Positions 1 to 8,203 of a stretch of 64,000 nt of DNA are shown here, in pieces (position 1 is the stretch's first letter; the number at the start of each line of letters is the position of its first letter). Position numbers and translations under genes: made by a program. The notes under the pieces were generated by a model, which saw only the letters and a list, made by a program, of their open reading frames with translations, ran no database searches and was not told where the DNA came from. Origin of the DNA: Phycisphaerae bacterium (GTDB lineage: Bacteria > Planctomycetota > Phycisphaerae > Sedimentisphaerales > Anaerohalosphaeraceae); contig JAAYCR010000019.1 in assembly GCA_012729675.1 (NCBI GenBank), forward strand, positions 1 to 64,000, read 5' to 3'.

Positions 1-19
1 TCTGGATACATTTAATCCG

Positions 20-37
20 CTGGGGGCATGCCCCCAG
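20..37. repeat. 18-bp perfect palindrome
   Basis: The sequence CTGGGGGCATGCCCCCAG is a perfect palindrome. A second, looser hairpin (arms CGTATCC and GGATACG, positions 82-104) lies just downstream. Neither is followed by a T-run, so neither is a convincing terminator. They sit upstream of the small-RNA promoter and may belong to the 3' end of whatever lies left of the window. Confidence 0.5.
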
Positions 38-142
38 CCCACACCTGCTTTAACTCCTGATACCGCTGTACAGTCATACACCGTATCCGCTTGAGGGGGA
101 TACGATGTTCCCTGCCCATCCCAATTTTTTTGAAAAACCTTG

Positions 143-171
143 TTGACAACCGGCTAACATGTCGATATATT
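143..171 (+). promoter_or_regulatory. Sigma-70 type promoter for small RNA
   Basis: TTGACA at 143-148, a spacer of exactly 17 bases, then TATATT at 166-171. This is one of the best promoter matches in the window. No open reading frame with a ribosome binding site follows; the predicted transcript runs straight into a hairpin with a T-run ending near 278. Confidence 0.75.
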
Positions 172-177
172 AAAAAG

Positions 178-279
178 AGATGATAAGGCAAGATAATTGC
201 TTTTTATAATCCTCGGCGAGGCTTAGTGGTTATCCGTTTCCCCCCCCAGACGGGACCGCATTCCTCGCCACTTTTTTTG
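178..279 (+). ncRNA. Candidate small RNA with C8 loop
   Basis: About 100 nucleotides lie between the expected start (about 7 bases after the -10 box) and an intrinsic terminator. The 3' part can fold into a three-tier hairpin: outer arms GGCGAGG (215-221) with CCTCGCC (263-269), middle arms GTGGT (226-230) with ACCGC (255-259), inner arms CCGTTT (234-239) with AGACGG (248-253), and an apical loop of eight C residues (240-247). Seven T residues follow at 272-278. C-rich loops are known in some bacterial regulatory RNAs that pair with Shine-Dalgarno sequences; that role here is inference. It does not show the GGAA tetraloop of SRP RNA and is too short for 6S RNA. Confidence 0.6.
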
Positions 280-328
280 GAAAGCCAGATTGAGGAGAAA
301 AAGGGTCTTTTGGGTTACATGGAAAGTC

Positions 329-1351
329 TCAAATAAGCCTTCCAATCAGCCATCGGGAACCCAAAAAACAGTCCGCCCCCAAAACCGCGACAATAATAAG
401 CCATCGGATTGCGAACTGGCGCATTCCAACACGGCTCAACAGCCAAACACCGCCCAGCACACCCGTCATTGAAAGGTAAAAGAGAGCCGGATTTGCATAA
501 ATATCGGATCGTTCAGGCAGATATAAGACCAAACTGACAGCCCCCAATAAAAGTCCCGCAACTGTACACATCATCACCCATTTGCTGTCCGATTTTCCGG
601 CCCAAAGCAGCGTCTGAACCCCAAGCCCCGTCAAAATCGACAAAAACACCATCGGAAGTGCCGTCCAGATGACCGGATTGACATGCAAAATCGGGTCAAA
701 AAACGCCAACACAAGCCCAACCGCCGCCGGAATCACTACCATCACCCTCTGCACCGACAGATATACAAACAACCCCATCAAGGCCGCCAGTGCCCCCGCA
801 TGATACACGCCAAGGATCACCGGCCGGGCTGTCATCGACAACGGCAGCACAATCCCGACAAGGTCATATCTTGACAGAAGTGTTTGCTTGGGGAGCAGAA
901 ACACCGGCCCGGCCCAGTGCTGCCTGAACACCCAGAAAAATGCGATAATAAACCCAAACGGCAGCAGACACAGCCCCGTCCGCACTGCAACGCGATACAG
1001 CGAAGGCTCGCGTCCCCGCTGCCAATACGTCGCCGGCAGCAGCAGCCACGGCACCGCCGCAAACGTGATGCCCGTAAGCGGGTGAAACCCCAAAAAGCTC
1101 AAGCCGAACGGCCCGAAGCCATACAGCAGCCCCGCCAGCGCCGCCGGCGTCCAGCCTGCCAGCCAGCGTCGGCTCAGCACAAACACCCCCAGCGCGCCCA
1201 CCGCCGGGTTTAAGGCATGCAGCAGCTTAAACCCCGAAGACATACCGCCCGCATAAGGCGAAAAGAGTGCAAACGCCCACCCCCCGTAAAGCCCGGCCGC
1301 CAGGACAAAACCCAAACGCGGCCCAATACGCAACCTGCGATCAATACCCAT
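329..1351 (-). CDS. Polytopic membrane protein, unknown function
   Basis: I do not recognise the family. The 340-residue product is very hydrophobic, with roughly nine or ten membrane segments and few charged residues, so it should sit in the inner membrane. The ATG at 1351 is preferred because a GGAG lies about eight bases upstream; a GTG at 1360 directly abuts that GGAG and cannot use it. The gene starts about 30 bases after the purM stop and is probably the last gene of a purF-purM operon, but nothing in its sequence ties it to purine synthesis. It ends facing the small-RNA candidate at 178-279, which is transcribed towards it. Confidence 0.7.
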   Translation of the reverse strand: MGIDRRLRIGPRLGFVLAAGLYGGWAFALFSPYAGGMSSGFKLLHALNPAVGALGVFVLSRRWLAGWTPAALAGLLYGFGPFGLSFLGFHPLTGITFAAVPWLLLPATYWQRGREPSLYRVAVRTGLCLLPFGFIIAFFWVFRQHWAGPVFLLPKQTLLSRYDLVGIVLPLSMTARPVILGVYHAGALAALMGLFVYLSVQRVMVVIPAAVGLVLAFFDPILHVNPVIWTALPMVFLSILTGLGVQTLLWAGKSDSKWVMMCTVAGLLLGAVSLVLYLPERSDIYANPALFYLSMTGVLGGVWLLSRVGMRQFAIRWLIIVAVLGADCFLGSRWLIGRLI

Positions 1352-1381
1352 ACCCGCCACTCCGTTTTGGGGAAGGTGATG

Positions 1382-2455
1382 TTATTTCAGGAGAACTTTC
1401 CCTGTCCCCGACACGACTGAGCCGATACGATAGACCGTTTCGCCGTAACGGGTCAGCTTGTCTTGTATGGCGTCGGCAAAATCCTCTGCCACTACCAGCA
1501 CAAACCCGATGCCCATATTGAAGACGCGATACATTTCCGCCTTATCCACCGGCCCGCGACGCTGCAAAAAATCAAAAATCGGCGGCGTTTTCCAGCTTGA
1601 CGGCTTGAGCACCGCATCGCAATCCGACGGCAGCACCCGCGGAATATTGCCCACCAACCCCCCGCCGGTGATGTGCGCCATCGCGTGAACGACCTTTTTG
1701 CGTTTGTAGCCGCCCAGCAGACGAATGACAGGACGCACATAAATCCGCGTCGGCTCCAGCAGCACCTCCCCCATCGTCGCATCGCCCAGTTCCTTGAACG
1801 TCGCGTCGATTGCGAGTTTTTCCTTCTTAAAACAAATATGCCGTACCAGCGAATAGCCGTTGCTGTGAATCCCGCTGGAGGCCAGTCCAAGCACCACGTC
1901 GCCGGGCCGCACGTCTTTGCCGGTAATAATGCGGTCGCGCTCGACCACCCCGACGGCAAACCCCGCCAAATCGTACTCGTCCCGGCCGTAAATATCCGGC
2001 ATCTCCGCCGTCTCGCCGCCGATCAGGGCACAATCCGCCATCCGGCAGCCGGCGGCAATGCTCTCGACCATCTCGGCGATCTTGGCCGGCTCCAGCTTGT
2101 TTATCGCCAGATAATCCAGGAAAAACAGCGGCTCGGCCCCCTGCACGATCATATCGTTGACGCTCATCGCCACCAGATCGATGCCCAGTGTCCCGAAGCG
2201 CCCGGCCTGCTGGGCGATCAGAATCTTCGTCCCCACGCCATCGGTACAAGCCACCAGCACCGGGTGCCGATAGTTTTTCTTGAACAGCTTTTCGTCGTAG
2301 TCCAGCCGAAACAGCCCCGCAAACCCGTTTTCAAGCCCAATGGCCCGCGGCCCGTGCGTGGATTTGAGGCTTCGGCTGATCCGCCCGACCATTTCATCGT
2401 TGGCGTCAATGCTGACGCCCGTCTGCTCGTAGCTGAGAGTTTGTTTGTCGGCCAT
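1382..2455 (-). CDS. purM: Phosphoribosylformylglycinamidine cyclo-ligase (AIR synthetase)
   Basis: PurM closes the imidazole ring of FGAM with ATP to give AIR, the fifth step of purine synthesis in the cytosol. The 357-residue protein has the usual family length. Visible family features are the N-terminal segment YEQTGVSID, the DGVGTK stretch near residue 93, the SVNDMIVQGAEPLFFLDY segment around residues 117-135, and the glycine-rich IGGETAEMP motif near residue 165, all characteristic of the PurM/PurL ATP-grasp-like fold. It starts only three bases after the purF stop, so the two are almost certainly translated from one mRNA. Identification is firm. Confidence 0.97.
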   Translation of the reverse strand: MADKQTLSYEQTGVSIDANDEMVGRISRSLKSTHGPRAIGLENGFAGLFRLDYDEKLFKKNYRHPVLVACTDGVGTKILIAQQAGRFGTLGIDLVAMSVNDMIVQGAEPLFFLDYLAINKLEPAKIAEMVESIAAGCRMADCALIGGETAEMPDIYGRDEYDLAGFAVGVVERDRIITGKDVRPGDVVLGLASSGIHSNGYSLVRHICFKKEKLAIDATFKELGDATMGEVLLEPTRIYVRPVIRLLGGYKRKKVVHAMAHITGGGLVGNIPRVLPSDCDAVLKPSSWKTPPIFDFLQRRGPVDKAEMYRVFNMGIGFVLVVAEDFADAIQDKLTRYGETVYRIGSVVSGTGKVLLK

Positions 2456-2458
2456 CGC

Positions 2459-3898
2459 TTACAGCTCTACATCATCAAACAGTTGCATTTGGTGTCGTTC
2501 CATCGAAAACTTGTTCGCGACCGAACTGACGGGAATCTTATATTGTCCGCTCCAGCAGGCCGTACAGTAATGATCCGGCGGCAGCGACGCCGACGCCAGC
2601 ATCCCCTCTATCGACAAGTACCCGATGCTGTCCACTTCCAGAAAATCCCGAATTTCAGGCATCGTCTTTTTCTGATTGGCCAGCAACTCGCCATACGTCG
2701 GAAAATCCACCCCGTAAAAACACGGATGTTTGACCGGCGGACAGGCCACTCGCATGTGCACCTCTTTGGCGCCCGCCTGCCGCAGCGAACGAATCTTTCC
2801 GCGTGTGGTTGTTCCGCGCACGACCGAATCGTCAACCACGACGACCCGTTTTCCCTTGACCGCATTCTTGACCACCGTCAGCTTGAGCCGCACCGCAAGA
2901 TCACGCATCATCTGCGACGGCGCAATAAACGTCCGCCCGATGTAATGGCTTCGGACAAACCCCATATCAAACGGGATGCCGCTTTGCGCCGCGTATCCGA
3001 TGGCCGCCGATGTCCCCGAGTCCGGCACAGGGATCACCACGTCGGCGTCAATAAAATGCTCCCGCGCCAGTTGCGCCCCGCAGCGTTTGCGTACCTCGTG
3101 GACGTTGTCACCGAAGATCGTGCTGCTCTGCTTGGCAAAATACACATGCTCAAAGATGCAATGCCCCGGCGTAATCGTGCCCGGCGTTACAAAAAATCGA
3201 CTCGACAGGCCGTTGCGATCCAGCGTCACGATCTCGCCCGGCTCCACGTCGCGCAGATACACGGCGTCAATGGCGTCCAGGGCACAGGTCTCGCTGGCCA
3301 AGCAGTACGCCCCTTCCGGTGTTTGCCCGATGCACAGCGGCCGTATTCCGTAGGGGTCGCGCGCCGCCTCGATCCTGTCCGGAAACAAAAACAGCAGCGA
3401 ATACGCCCCCTGCAAATGGTTCAAGACGTGCCCCAGCGGATCCGGCTTGCTGACGTGCGAAGGCTTGGCCATCAGGTGTACAATGATCTCGATGTCGTTG
3501 GTGGTTTTAAAGATCGCGCCGTAAGCCTCATATTCATCCCGCAGCAGCGAGGCATTAATGAGGTTGCCGTTGTGCGCGACCGCCACCTGCCCGCGCGAAT
3601 ACTCGCTCAAAAACGGCTGAGCGTTGCACAGGTTGCTCGACCCGCTCGTCGAATACCGCACATGCCCGATGGCCACCGGATTCTCCAGACGTTCCAGAAT
3701 CCCGCGCCCGGCCCGAAACACACGGCTGACTTGTCCCATCCCGGAAAAACAATTGATGTAGTCTCCGTCGCTGGTGGCGATACCCGCCGATTCCTGCCCG
3801 CGATGCTGAAGACTGTGCATCGCAAAATAGGTTTTATGAACCGCCTGCGGATCTCCGTAAATACCAAATATCCCGCATTCTTCTTTTTTATCTCTCAT
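2459..3898 (-). CDS. purF: Amidophosphoribosyltransferase
   Basis: PurF transfers the amide nitrogen of glutamine to PRPP, the committed step of purine synthesis. The reading frame stays open to 4099, but the ATG at 3898 is chosen: it has GAGG upstream, lies just downstream of a good promoter (3938-3966), gives the normal length of 479 residues, and puts the nucleophilic Cys at position 8 after a short propeptide, as in Bacillus-type enzymes. The glutaminase domain comes first (SLQHRGQESAG motif), then the phosphoribosyltransferase domain with the PRPP loop VVVVDDSVVRGTT. C-terminal cysteines (CFYG, CTACWSG) match the iron-sulfur type of PurF. purM follows after three bases. Confidence 0.97.
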   Translation of the reverse strand: MRDKKEECGIFGIYGDPQAVHKTYFAMHSLQHRGQESAGIATSDGDYINCFSGMGQVSRVFRAGRGILERLENPVAIGHVRYSTSGSSNLCNAQPFLSEYSRGQVAVAHNGNLINASLLRDEYEAYGAIFKTTNDIEIIVHLMAKPSHVSKPDPLGHVLNHLQGAYSLLFLFPDRIEAARDPYGIRPLCIGQTPEGAYCLASETCALDAIDAVYLRDVEPGEIVTLDRNGLSSRFFVTPGTITPGHCIFEHVYFAKQSSTIFGDNVHEVRKRCGAQLAREHFIDADVVIPVPDSGTSAAIGYAAQSGIPFDMGFVRSHYIGRTFIAPSQMMRDLAVRLKLTVVKNAVKGKRVVVVDDSVVRGTTTRGKIRSLRQAGAKEVHMRVACPPVKHPCFYGVDFPTYGELLANQKKTMPEIRDFLEVDSIGYLSIEGMLASASLPPDHYCTACWSGQYKIPVSSVANKFSMERHQMQLFDDVEL

Positions 3899-3937
3899 AA
3901 GGCCTCGTGATTGTTGTATCGGAATAGCTAAACCTAT

Positions 3938-3966
3938 ACTGTATCCAAAGCGGCGGCGCAAGTCAA
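3938..3966 (-). promoter_or_regulatory. Promoter of purF-purM operon
   Basis: On the minus strand TTGACT (3966-3961), a 17-base spacer and TACAGT (3943-3938). The predicted transcript starts about 30 bases upstream of the purF ATG at 3898, which supports that start over the upstream in-frame start at 4099. No PurR-box or purine riboswitch was recognised. Confidence 0.65.
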
Positions 3967-4024
3967 CGCATTTTTCCCGTAATACCGGACAAATACGCAC
4001 CCCAATAGCCTCCACGCATCCCGA

Positions 4025-4048
4025 AGGGGCAGACCTGCGAGTCTGTCC
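4025..4048. repeat. Dispersed palindromic repeat, degenerate copy
   Basis: AGGGGCAGACCT then GCGAGTCTGTCC. It matches the better preserved copy at 31755-31779 over almost its whole length, including the inverted arms GGGCAGAC and GTCTGYCC. It lies in the purF-deoC intergenic space. Confidence 0.55.
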
Positions 4049-4201
4049 GAAAACAAGAATATTCCACCCCATAATCAATGCCCATTGGTCAATAGTCAAT
4101 CGAAAATGGAGGGATATTTTTTGCTTTTTTTAATTTTTCATGGTAAAAGCCGGTGAAGAAAAACGGTTTATGTTCGCAATCGACAAGGAACTTATTCACC
4201 C

Positions 4202-4900
4202 ATGATACCCAAGACACGAAACGCACTGGCGAAATATTTTGATCATACGCGGTTGACTGCCACGGCTACAGAGGCGGACGTCCGGCGGCTTTGCGACGAG
4301 GCGGTCATGTACGGATTTTACGCCGTCTGTGTGCAGCCGCGATGGGTGGCGCTGTGTGCGGACATCCTGCATCAAACAGAAGTTAAAGTCGTGTCCGTCG
4401 CGGGGTTTCCGTTTGGCACCGAAACGGCAAAGGTCAAGGCGTTTGAGGCCGAGGCGGTCATTCGGGACGGGGCCGATGAGGTTGATATCGTCGCCGATCT
4501 GGCGGCGATTCTGGCGGCGGATGCGGCGTACCTGCGGCGGGAGTTTACGGCGGTCTTGAAGGTCTGCCGAAAGATGCACCCGCCGGTTGCCCTCAAAGTC
4601 ATCATCGAATCGGCGGCATTGACCAAAGAGCAGATTCGTTTCGTGTGCGGCGTCGCCCAGGAAACGGGTGTGGATTTTCTCAAAACCAGTACCGGCTTTC
4701 ATCCGGCCGGCGGCGCACGGGCCGAGGATGTGCGGCTCATGGCCGAGGCCGCACCGCGATGCAACATCAAGGCCGCCGGGGGCATCAAGACGCTTGAGCA
4801 GACGCTGGCGATGATCGAGGCGGGCGCTCTGCGCATCGGAGCCTCGGCGTCGGTTCAAATTGTCGAACAGTTCGGACAACACGATGGCGCAACAGACTGA
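4202..4900 (+). CDS. deoC: Deoxyribose-phosphate aldolase
   Basis: DeoC cleaves 2-deoxyribose 5-phosphate to acetaldehyde and glyceraldehyde 3-phosphate in deoxynucleoside salvage. The 232-residue product matches the family's short form. Seen in the sequence are DHTRL near the N-terminus, VKVVSVAGFPFG near residue 65, the Schiff-base lysine in DFLKTSTGF (about residue 162) and the relay lysine in KAAGGIKT (about residue 194). It is followed by pabB with a 17-base overlap, so the two are probably co-transcribed, although no functional link is obvious. No other deo gene is nearby. Confidence 0.96.
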   Translation: MIPKTRNALAKYFDHTRLTATATEADVRRLCDEAVMYGFYAVCVQPRWVALCADILHQTEVKVVSVAGFPFGTETAKVKAFEAEAVIRDGADEVDIVADLAAILAADAAYLRREFTAVLKVCRKMHPPVALKVIIESAALTKEQIRFVCGVAQETGVDFLKTSTGFHPAGGARAEDVRLMAEAAPRCNIKAAGGIKTLEQTLAMIEAGALRIGASASVQIVEQFGQHDGATD

Positions 4901-6332
4901 AACCGCCGTATCGTGCCGTCCGCATATTCAAGCAACGGAAGCGTGCCTTGACCTTGCGGCACTGGCAGAGGTCATCGCCGCCCGTCGCCAGCCGGCCATT
5001 ATAGGCGGCAATCCGGCCGTACGGGGCATCAGTATATTTGCCGCCGAGCCGGTCGAGGTGCTTGAGTTTCATCTCCACGAAAGCGCACCGTTTGAACAAC
5101 TGCTACGATTCCTCAACCAATATCAACTGAACAATAATCATCCCGCACCGGAAGGCTTTTGCGGCGGCTGGATCGGCTGTTTGGGTTATGAACTGGGACG
5201 GTTTATAGAAACGCTGCCGGGACGAGCGGCTGACGACCTCGGCCTGCCGGTCATTCGGCTGGGGTTTTACGACAAGGCCATTATCTATGACCCTCGGCAT
5301 GACCGCTTCTCACTGGTCGCGGTCGAAATGGACGGCGACAGCTCCGCAGAGGCCAAATTCGCGACGCTGCACGCCTGGCTCGATGAGGCAAAAGAGCGGT
5401 CAACCCCCCTGCCGCCGTCGCCGTCGATGGAAGCGTTTGACCCGTCGGCGATGAACAGCACGATCACACAGGCGGACTATTTTGCGGCACTGAAGAGGAC
5501 ACACCGGCACATCATTGACGGAGATGTCTATCAAATAAACTTCTCGCAGCGATTTTCGACCCCCTATCGCAAAGACCCGCTGGCCTTATTCAACTGGCAG
5601 AATCGCTATAATCCCAGTCCCTTTGCCGCCTATCTGGCCTGGGACAAGACCGCCATCGTCAGTGCCTCGCCGGAGCTGTTTCTGGAGGTTCGCAGACAGC
5701 GTATTTCCACCTGTCCCATCAAAGGCACACGCCCGCGCAACGCCGCCCTGCCGGATGACGCCCCCGCCAATCGCGCGCAGTTTGCCGCATTGTTCGAAAG
5801 CGAAAAAGAACAGGCCGAGCTGGCGATGATCATCGATCTGGAGCGTAACGACTTGGCGCGAATCTGCCTGCCCGGCACGCGGCACGTCGCCTGTGCACGG
5901 CGGATTGAGGCTTTCCCAACGGTGTATCACGCCGTGGCGACGGTCGAGGGGATGCTTGCCATGCCGCCGACGCCCGAACGGGTTGAAGCGATCCTGCGGG
6001 CGACGTTTCCGGGCGGATCGATTACGGGCGCTCCGAAGATTCGGGCAATGGAAATCATCGACGCCCTTGAACCAACCGCTCGCGGGGTTTATACCGGCGG
6101 CATCGGCTGGATTGGACTGAATTATGACGTGTGCTTGAACATCGCCATCCGCACAGTCATCGTCCACAACAACACCGCCCATCTTCAGGTCGGCGGCGGC
6201 ATCGTAGCCGATTCCGACCCGCAGGCCGAGTGGGAGGAAACGCTCAACAAGGCGCAGGCGCTGGCGGCGGGTACTCAGGCGATCAACCGCATGTCCGGTG
6301 GCGCGGAATGGCAGCCTGATAAAAACACTTGA
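4884..6332 (+). CDS. pabB: Aminodeoxychorismate synthase component I
   Basis: PabB makes 4-amino-4-deoxychorismate from chorismate for folate synthesis, using ammonia from PabA. The ATG at 4884 (482 residues) is preferred; an upstream TTG at 4860 has no clear ribosome site. Typical of the chorismate-binding family are PIKGTRPR, the ESEKEQAELAMIIDLERND segment and FPGGSITGAPKIRAMEII. The Lys in PIKGT marks aminodeoxychorismate synthases, where anthranilate synthases usually have Ala, so pabB is favoured over trpE. It overlaps the end of deoC. PabA and PabC are not in the window; another folate gene, folC, lies at 29.1 kb. Confidence 0.93.
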   Translation: MAQQTETAVSCRPHIQATEACLDLAALAEVIAARRQPAIIGGNPAVRGISIFAAEPVEVLEFHLHESAPFEQLLRFLNQYQLNNNHPAPEGFCGGWIGCLGYELGRFIETLPGRAADDLGLPVIRLGFYDKAIIYDPRHDRFSLVAVEMDGDSSAEAKFATLHAWLDEAKERSTPLPPSPSMEAFDPSAMNSTITQADYFAALKRTHRHIIDGDVYQINFSQRFSTPYRKDPLALFNWQNRYNPSPFAAYLAWDKTAIVSASPELFLEVRRQRISTCPIKGTRPRNAALPDDAPANRAQFAALFESEKEQAELAMIIDLERNDLARICLPGTRHVACARRIEAFPTVYHAVATVEGMLAMPPTPERVEAILRATFPGGSITGAPKIRAMEIIDALEPTARGVYTGGIGWIGLNYDVCLNIAIRTVIVHNNTAHLQVGGGIVADSDPQAEWEETLNKAQALAAGTQAINRMSGGAEWQPDKNT

Positions 6333-6389
6333 AAAATTCCATGCCGTGAGCTATTTTAGTGGCGAACCGAATTATACTCTCTTATTGCT

Positions 6390-7601
6390 ATGAAAAGCCC
6401 GATTGACTCAAAATTTGCCGGACGTCGCAACGAGCGGATGATTCTGTCGATGCTGCGTCAGCACCAGCGTCTCTCCCAGTCGCAATTGTGCCGGCTGGCC
6501 GGTATCGGCAGCTCGACCGCCAGCACAATTGTCGCCCGTCTGCGCGAAAAACAGCTTGTTCTCGAAACGCCCGGCACCAGCACCGACCGGGGTCCGAAGC
6601 CGACGCTGATTGAACTGAACCCCGACTGTCGATATCTTTTTGCGGTCGAGATCAATCCGAGCTATGTGTTCGTCGGCCTGTTTGACTTTGTCGGGCAGAT
6701 GCAGGACAACGTTCAGGTCTCGCTGGGGGCAGACCACTCCGTAGAGTGTGTGCTTGAGCTTCTCCAGCGGCAGATCCAAGGACTGGCCCAAAAGCACCGC
6801 ATCGCCGGACAAAAAATGCTCGGCGTCGGCGTGACGTTAAGCGGCTCGGTCTCCTCAAAGGGTCTGGTGTCGCTGTCCAGCCCGCTCGGCTGGCATAATA
6901 TACCCTTGCGAAACGCCCTTGAATCACGTCTGGAAATGCCGGCTTTTGTCTATAGCAATCGGGTACGCCTGCTGACGGAGTTTGACCTGAATCCCGACCT
7001 CAAGCATAAACATGTTCTGTATCTGAATGTCGCCGACGGCGTCGGTTCAACGGTGTCGATGAATGGGACGATGATGTACGGGGCCGGCGGTCGATACGGC
7101 GAGATCGGACACATTGTCGTTGACCCAAACGGGCCGACCTGCGGCTGCGGAAACCGCGGCTGCGTCGAGGCCTTGATTTCGGGGCAGGCCCTGGTACGGA
7201 AGATTCAGCACGATCAACTGGCCGGGATTGCCGTCGGGTTTGATGCGGCTGTTCATGAGGGGGCGGCGCGATCGGCCGAGCAAATCCTTTCGGTCTGGAC
7301 ACAACTGGTCGAAAGCGGGCACGCGTATGCACTCGCCCTGCGGGATTTTGTCGCCGATCATCTCGGCCGTATCGCCGCGGCGGCGATCAACTGCTATGAC
7401 CCGGATGTGATCATTCTGGCCGGCTATGTCCTGCGGCATTTCCCGGCGTATTACGCCGCGGCCATTCAGGCGCCGATGGCGACGCAGGTGTATGACAGTA
7501 CGCTGCGCAGCATTGGAATCCTTCCGGCCGCGGCCGGGGCAAACGCACTGATTCTGGGCGTTTCCATCGCCGCCTTTCAGGACGCAGCCGAGCATTTGTA
7601 G
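6390..7601 (+). CDS. ROK-family transcriptional regulator (NagC/XylR type)
   Basis: The 403-residue protein begins with a winged helix-turn-helix (about residues 14-75, LRQHQRLSQSQLCRLAGIG is the recognition part) and continues as a ROK sugar-kinase-like domain. The ROK zinc motif is present as CGCGNRGCVE preceded by GEIGHIVVDP. Such proteins repress sugar or amino-sugar genes and sense a sugar or sugar phosphate. A degenerate promoter (TTGAAA, 17 bases, TATTTT from 6331) precedes it. The target is not evident; the sugar-acid cluster starting a few hundred bases away is one candidate, but that is inference. Confidence 0.88.
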   Translation: MKSPIDSKFAGRRNERMILSMLRQHQRLSQSQLCRLAGIGSSTASTIVARLREKQLVLETPGTSTDRGPKPTLIELNPDCRYLFAVEINPSYVFVGLFDFVGQMQDNVQVSLGADHSVECVLELLQRQIQGLAQKHRIAGQKMLGVGVTLSGSVSSKGLVSLSSPLGWHNIPLRNALESRLEMPAFVYSNRVRLLTEFDLNPDLKHKHVLYLNVADGVGSTVSMNGTMMYGAGGRYGEIGHIVVDPNGPTCGCGNRGCVEALISGQALVRKIQHDQLAGIAVGFDAAVHEGAARSAEQILSVWTQLVESGHAYALALRDFVADHLGRIAAAAINCYDPDVIILAGYVLRHFPAYYAAAIQAPMATQVYDSTLRSIGILPAAAGANALILGVSIAAFQDAAEHL

Positions 7602-7614
7602 CCGTCGAATTCGA

Positions 7615-8190
7615 TCAGGGTGTTTTTCGGTAAAATCCCAGTTTCATCGTCCCCCACTGCCGGGTATCGAACGCTTCCAGTGTTCCGTAGTGTTCCAGCG
7701 TCATCGCATCTTCGTGCGTTCGCAGAATGACCACCGCGCCGGGCTTGACCTGTTCGGCGATTAAAACCATCAGCGCCGCCGTCTTCGACCCTTCGCCGGA
7801 GTGGGCACTCATGATATACGGCGGATCGACAAACACCAGATCGTACAGCCCCTGCTCGACCGTCGGGGCCGCCCCCACCGACAGGATATTGGCCGAGATC
7901 GCCTTGCAGCGGTCGCCGAACGCCGCCCGGGCGATATTCTTCTTGAGAATCTCGATGACCCGCCGGTCTTTGTCAAAAAACGTCACCCACGCCGCCCCGC
8001 GACTGAGCGCCTCCAGTCCCATCGACCCCGTCCCGCAGAACAAGTCCGCCGCGACCGCCCCTTCGGGCAGACCGTGGTTGAACAGGATATTAAACAGCGA
8101 CTCCTTGACACGGTCGGTAATCGGCCGCGTATCCCGCCCCGGCGGCGGCAGCAGTTTCATCCCGCGTTTTGTCCCGGCGATTATTCGCAT
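7615..8190 (-). CDS. rsmD: 16S rRNA (guanine(966)-N(2))-methyltransferase
   Basis: RsmD methylates N2 of G966 in 16S rRNA during 30S assembly. The 191-residue length fits. Visible are the N-terminal MRIIAGTKRGMKL, the Arg-rich TRPITDRVKESLFNIL segment, the SAM-binding DLFCGTGSMGLEALSRGA (about residues 48-65) and the catalytic motif FVDPPY (about residue 120). The next gene on the same strand upstream, the GH2 glycosidase, stops 13 bases before this start, so rsmD may be transcribed by read-through of the sugar-acid operon. Confidence 0.95.
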   Translation of the reverse strand: MRIIAGTKRGMKLLPPPGRDTRPITDRVKESLFNILFNHGLPEGAVAADLFCGTGSMGLEALSRGAAWVTFFDKDRRVIEILKKNIARAAFGDRCKAISANILSVGAAPTVEQGLYDLVFVDPPYIMSAHSGEGSKTAALMVLIAEQVKPGAVVILRTHEDAMTLEHYGTLEAFDTRQWGTMKLGFYRKTP

Positions 8191-8203
8191 AGCATTCCGA
8201 TGC

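Noticed and set aside
178-279. SRP 4.5S RNA or 6S RNA
   Set aside because: No GGAA tetraloop or conserved SRP domain IV sequence, and the length and open-complex-like bubble of 6S RNA are missing.
1673-3910. A 745-codon open frame antisense to purM and purF
   Set aside because: It lies opposite two certain genes, crosses their junction, has no ribosome site and its product is low-complexity and rich in Arg/His, as expected for the shadow of GC-rich coding DNA.
4860-4884. TTG start for pabB at 4860
   Set aside because: It would overlap deoC further and has no ribosome site; the ATG at 4884 gives normal length.
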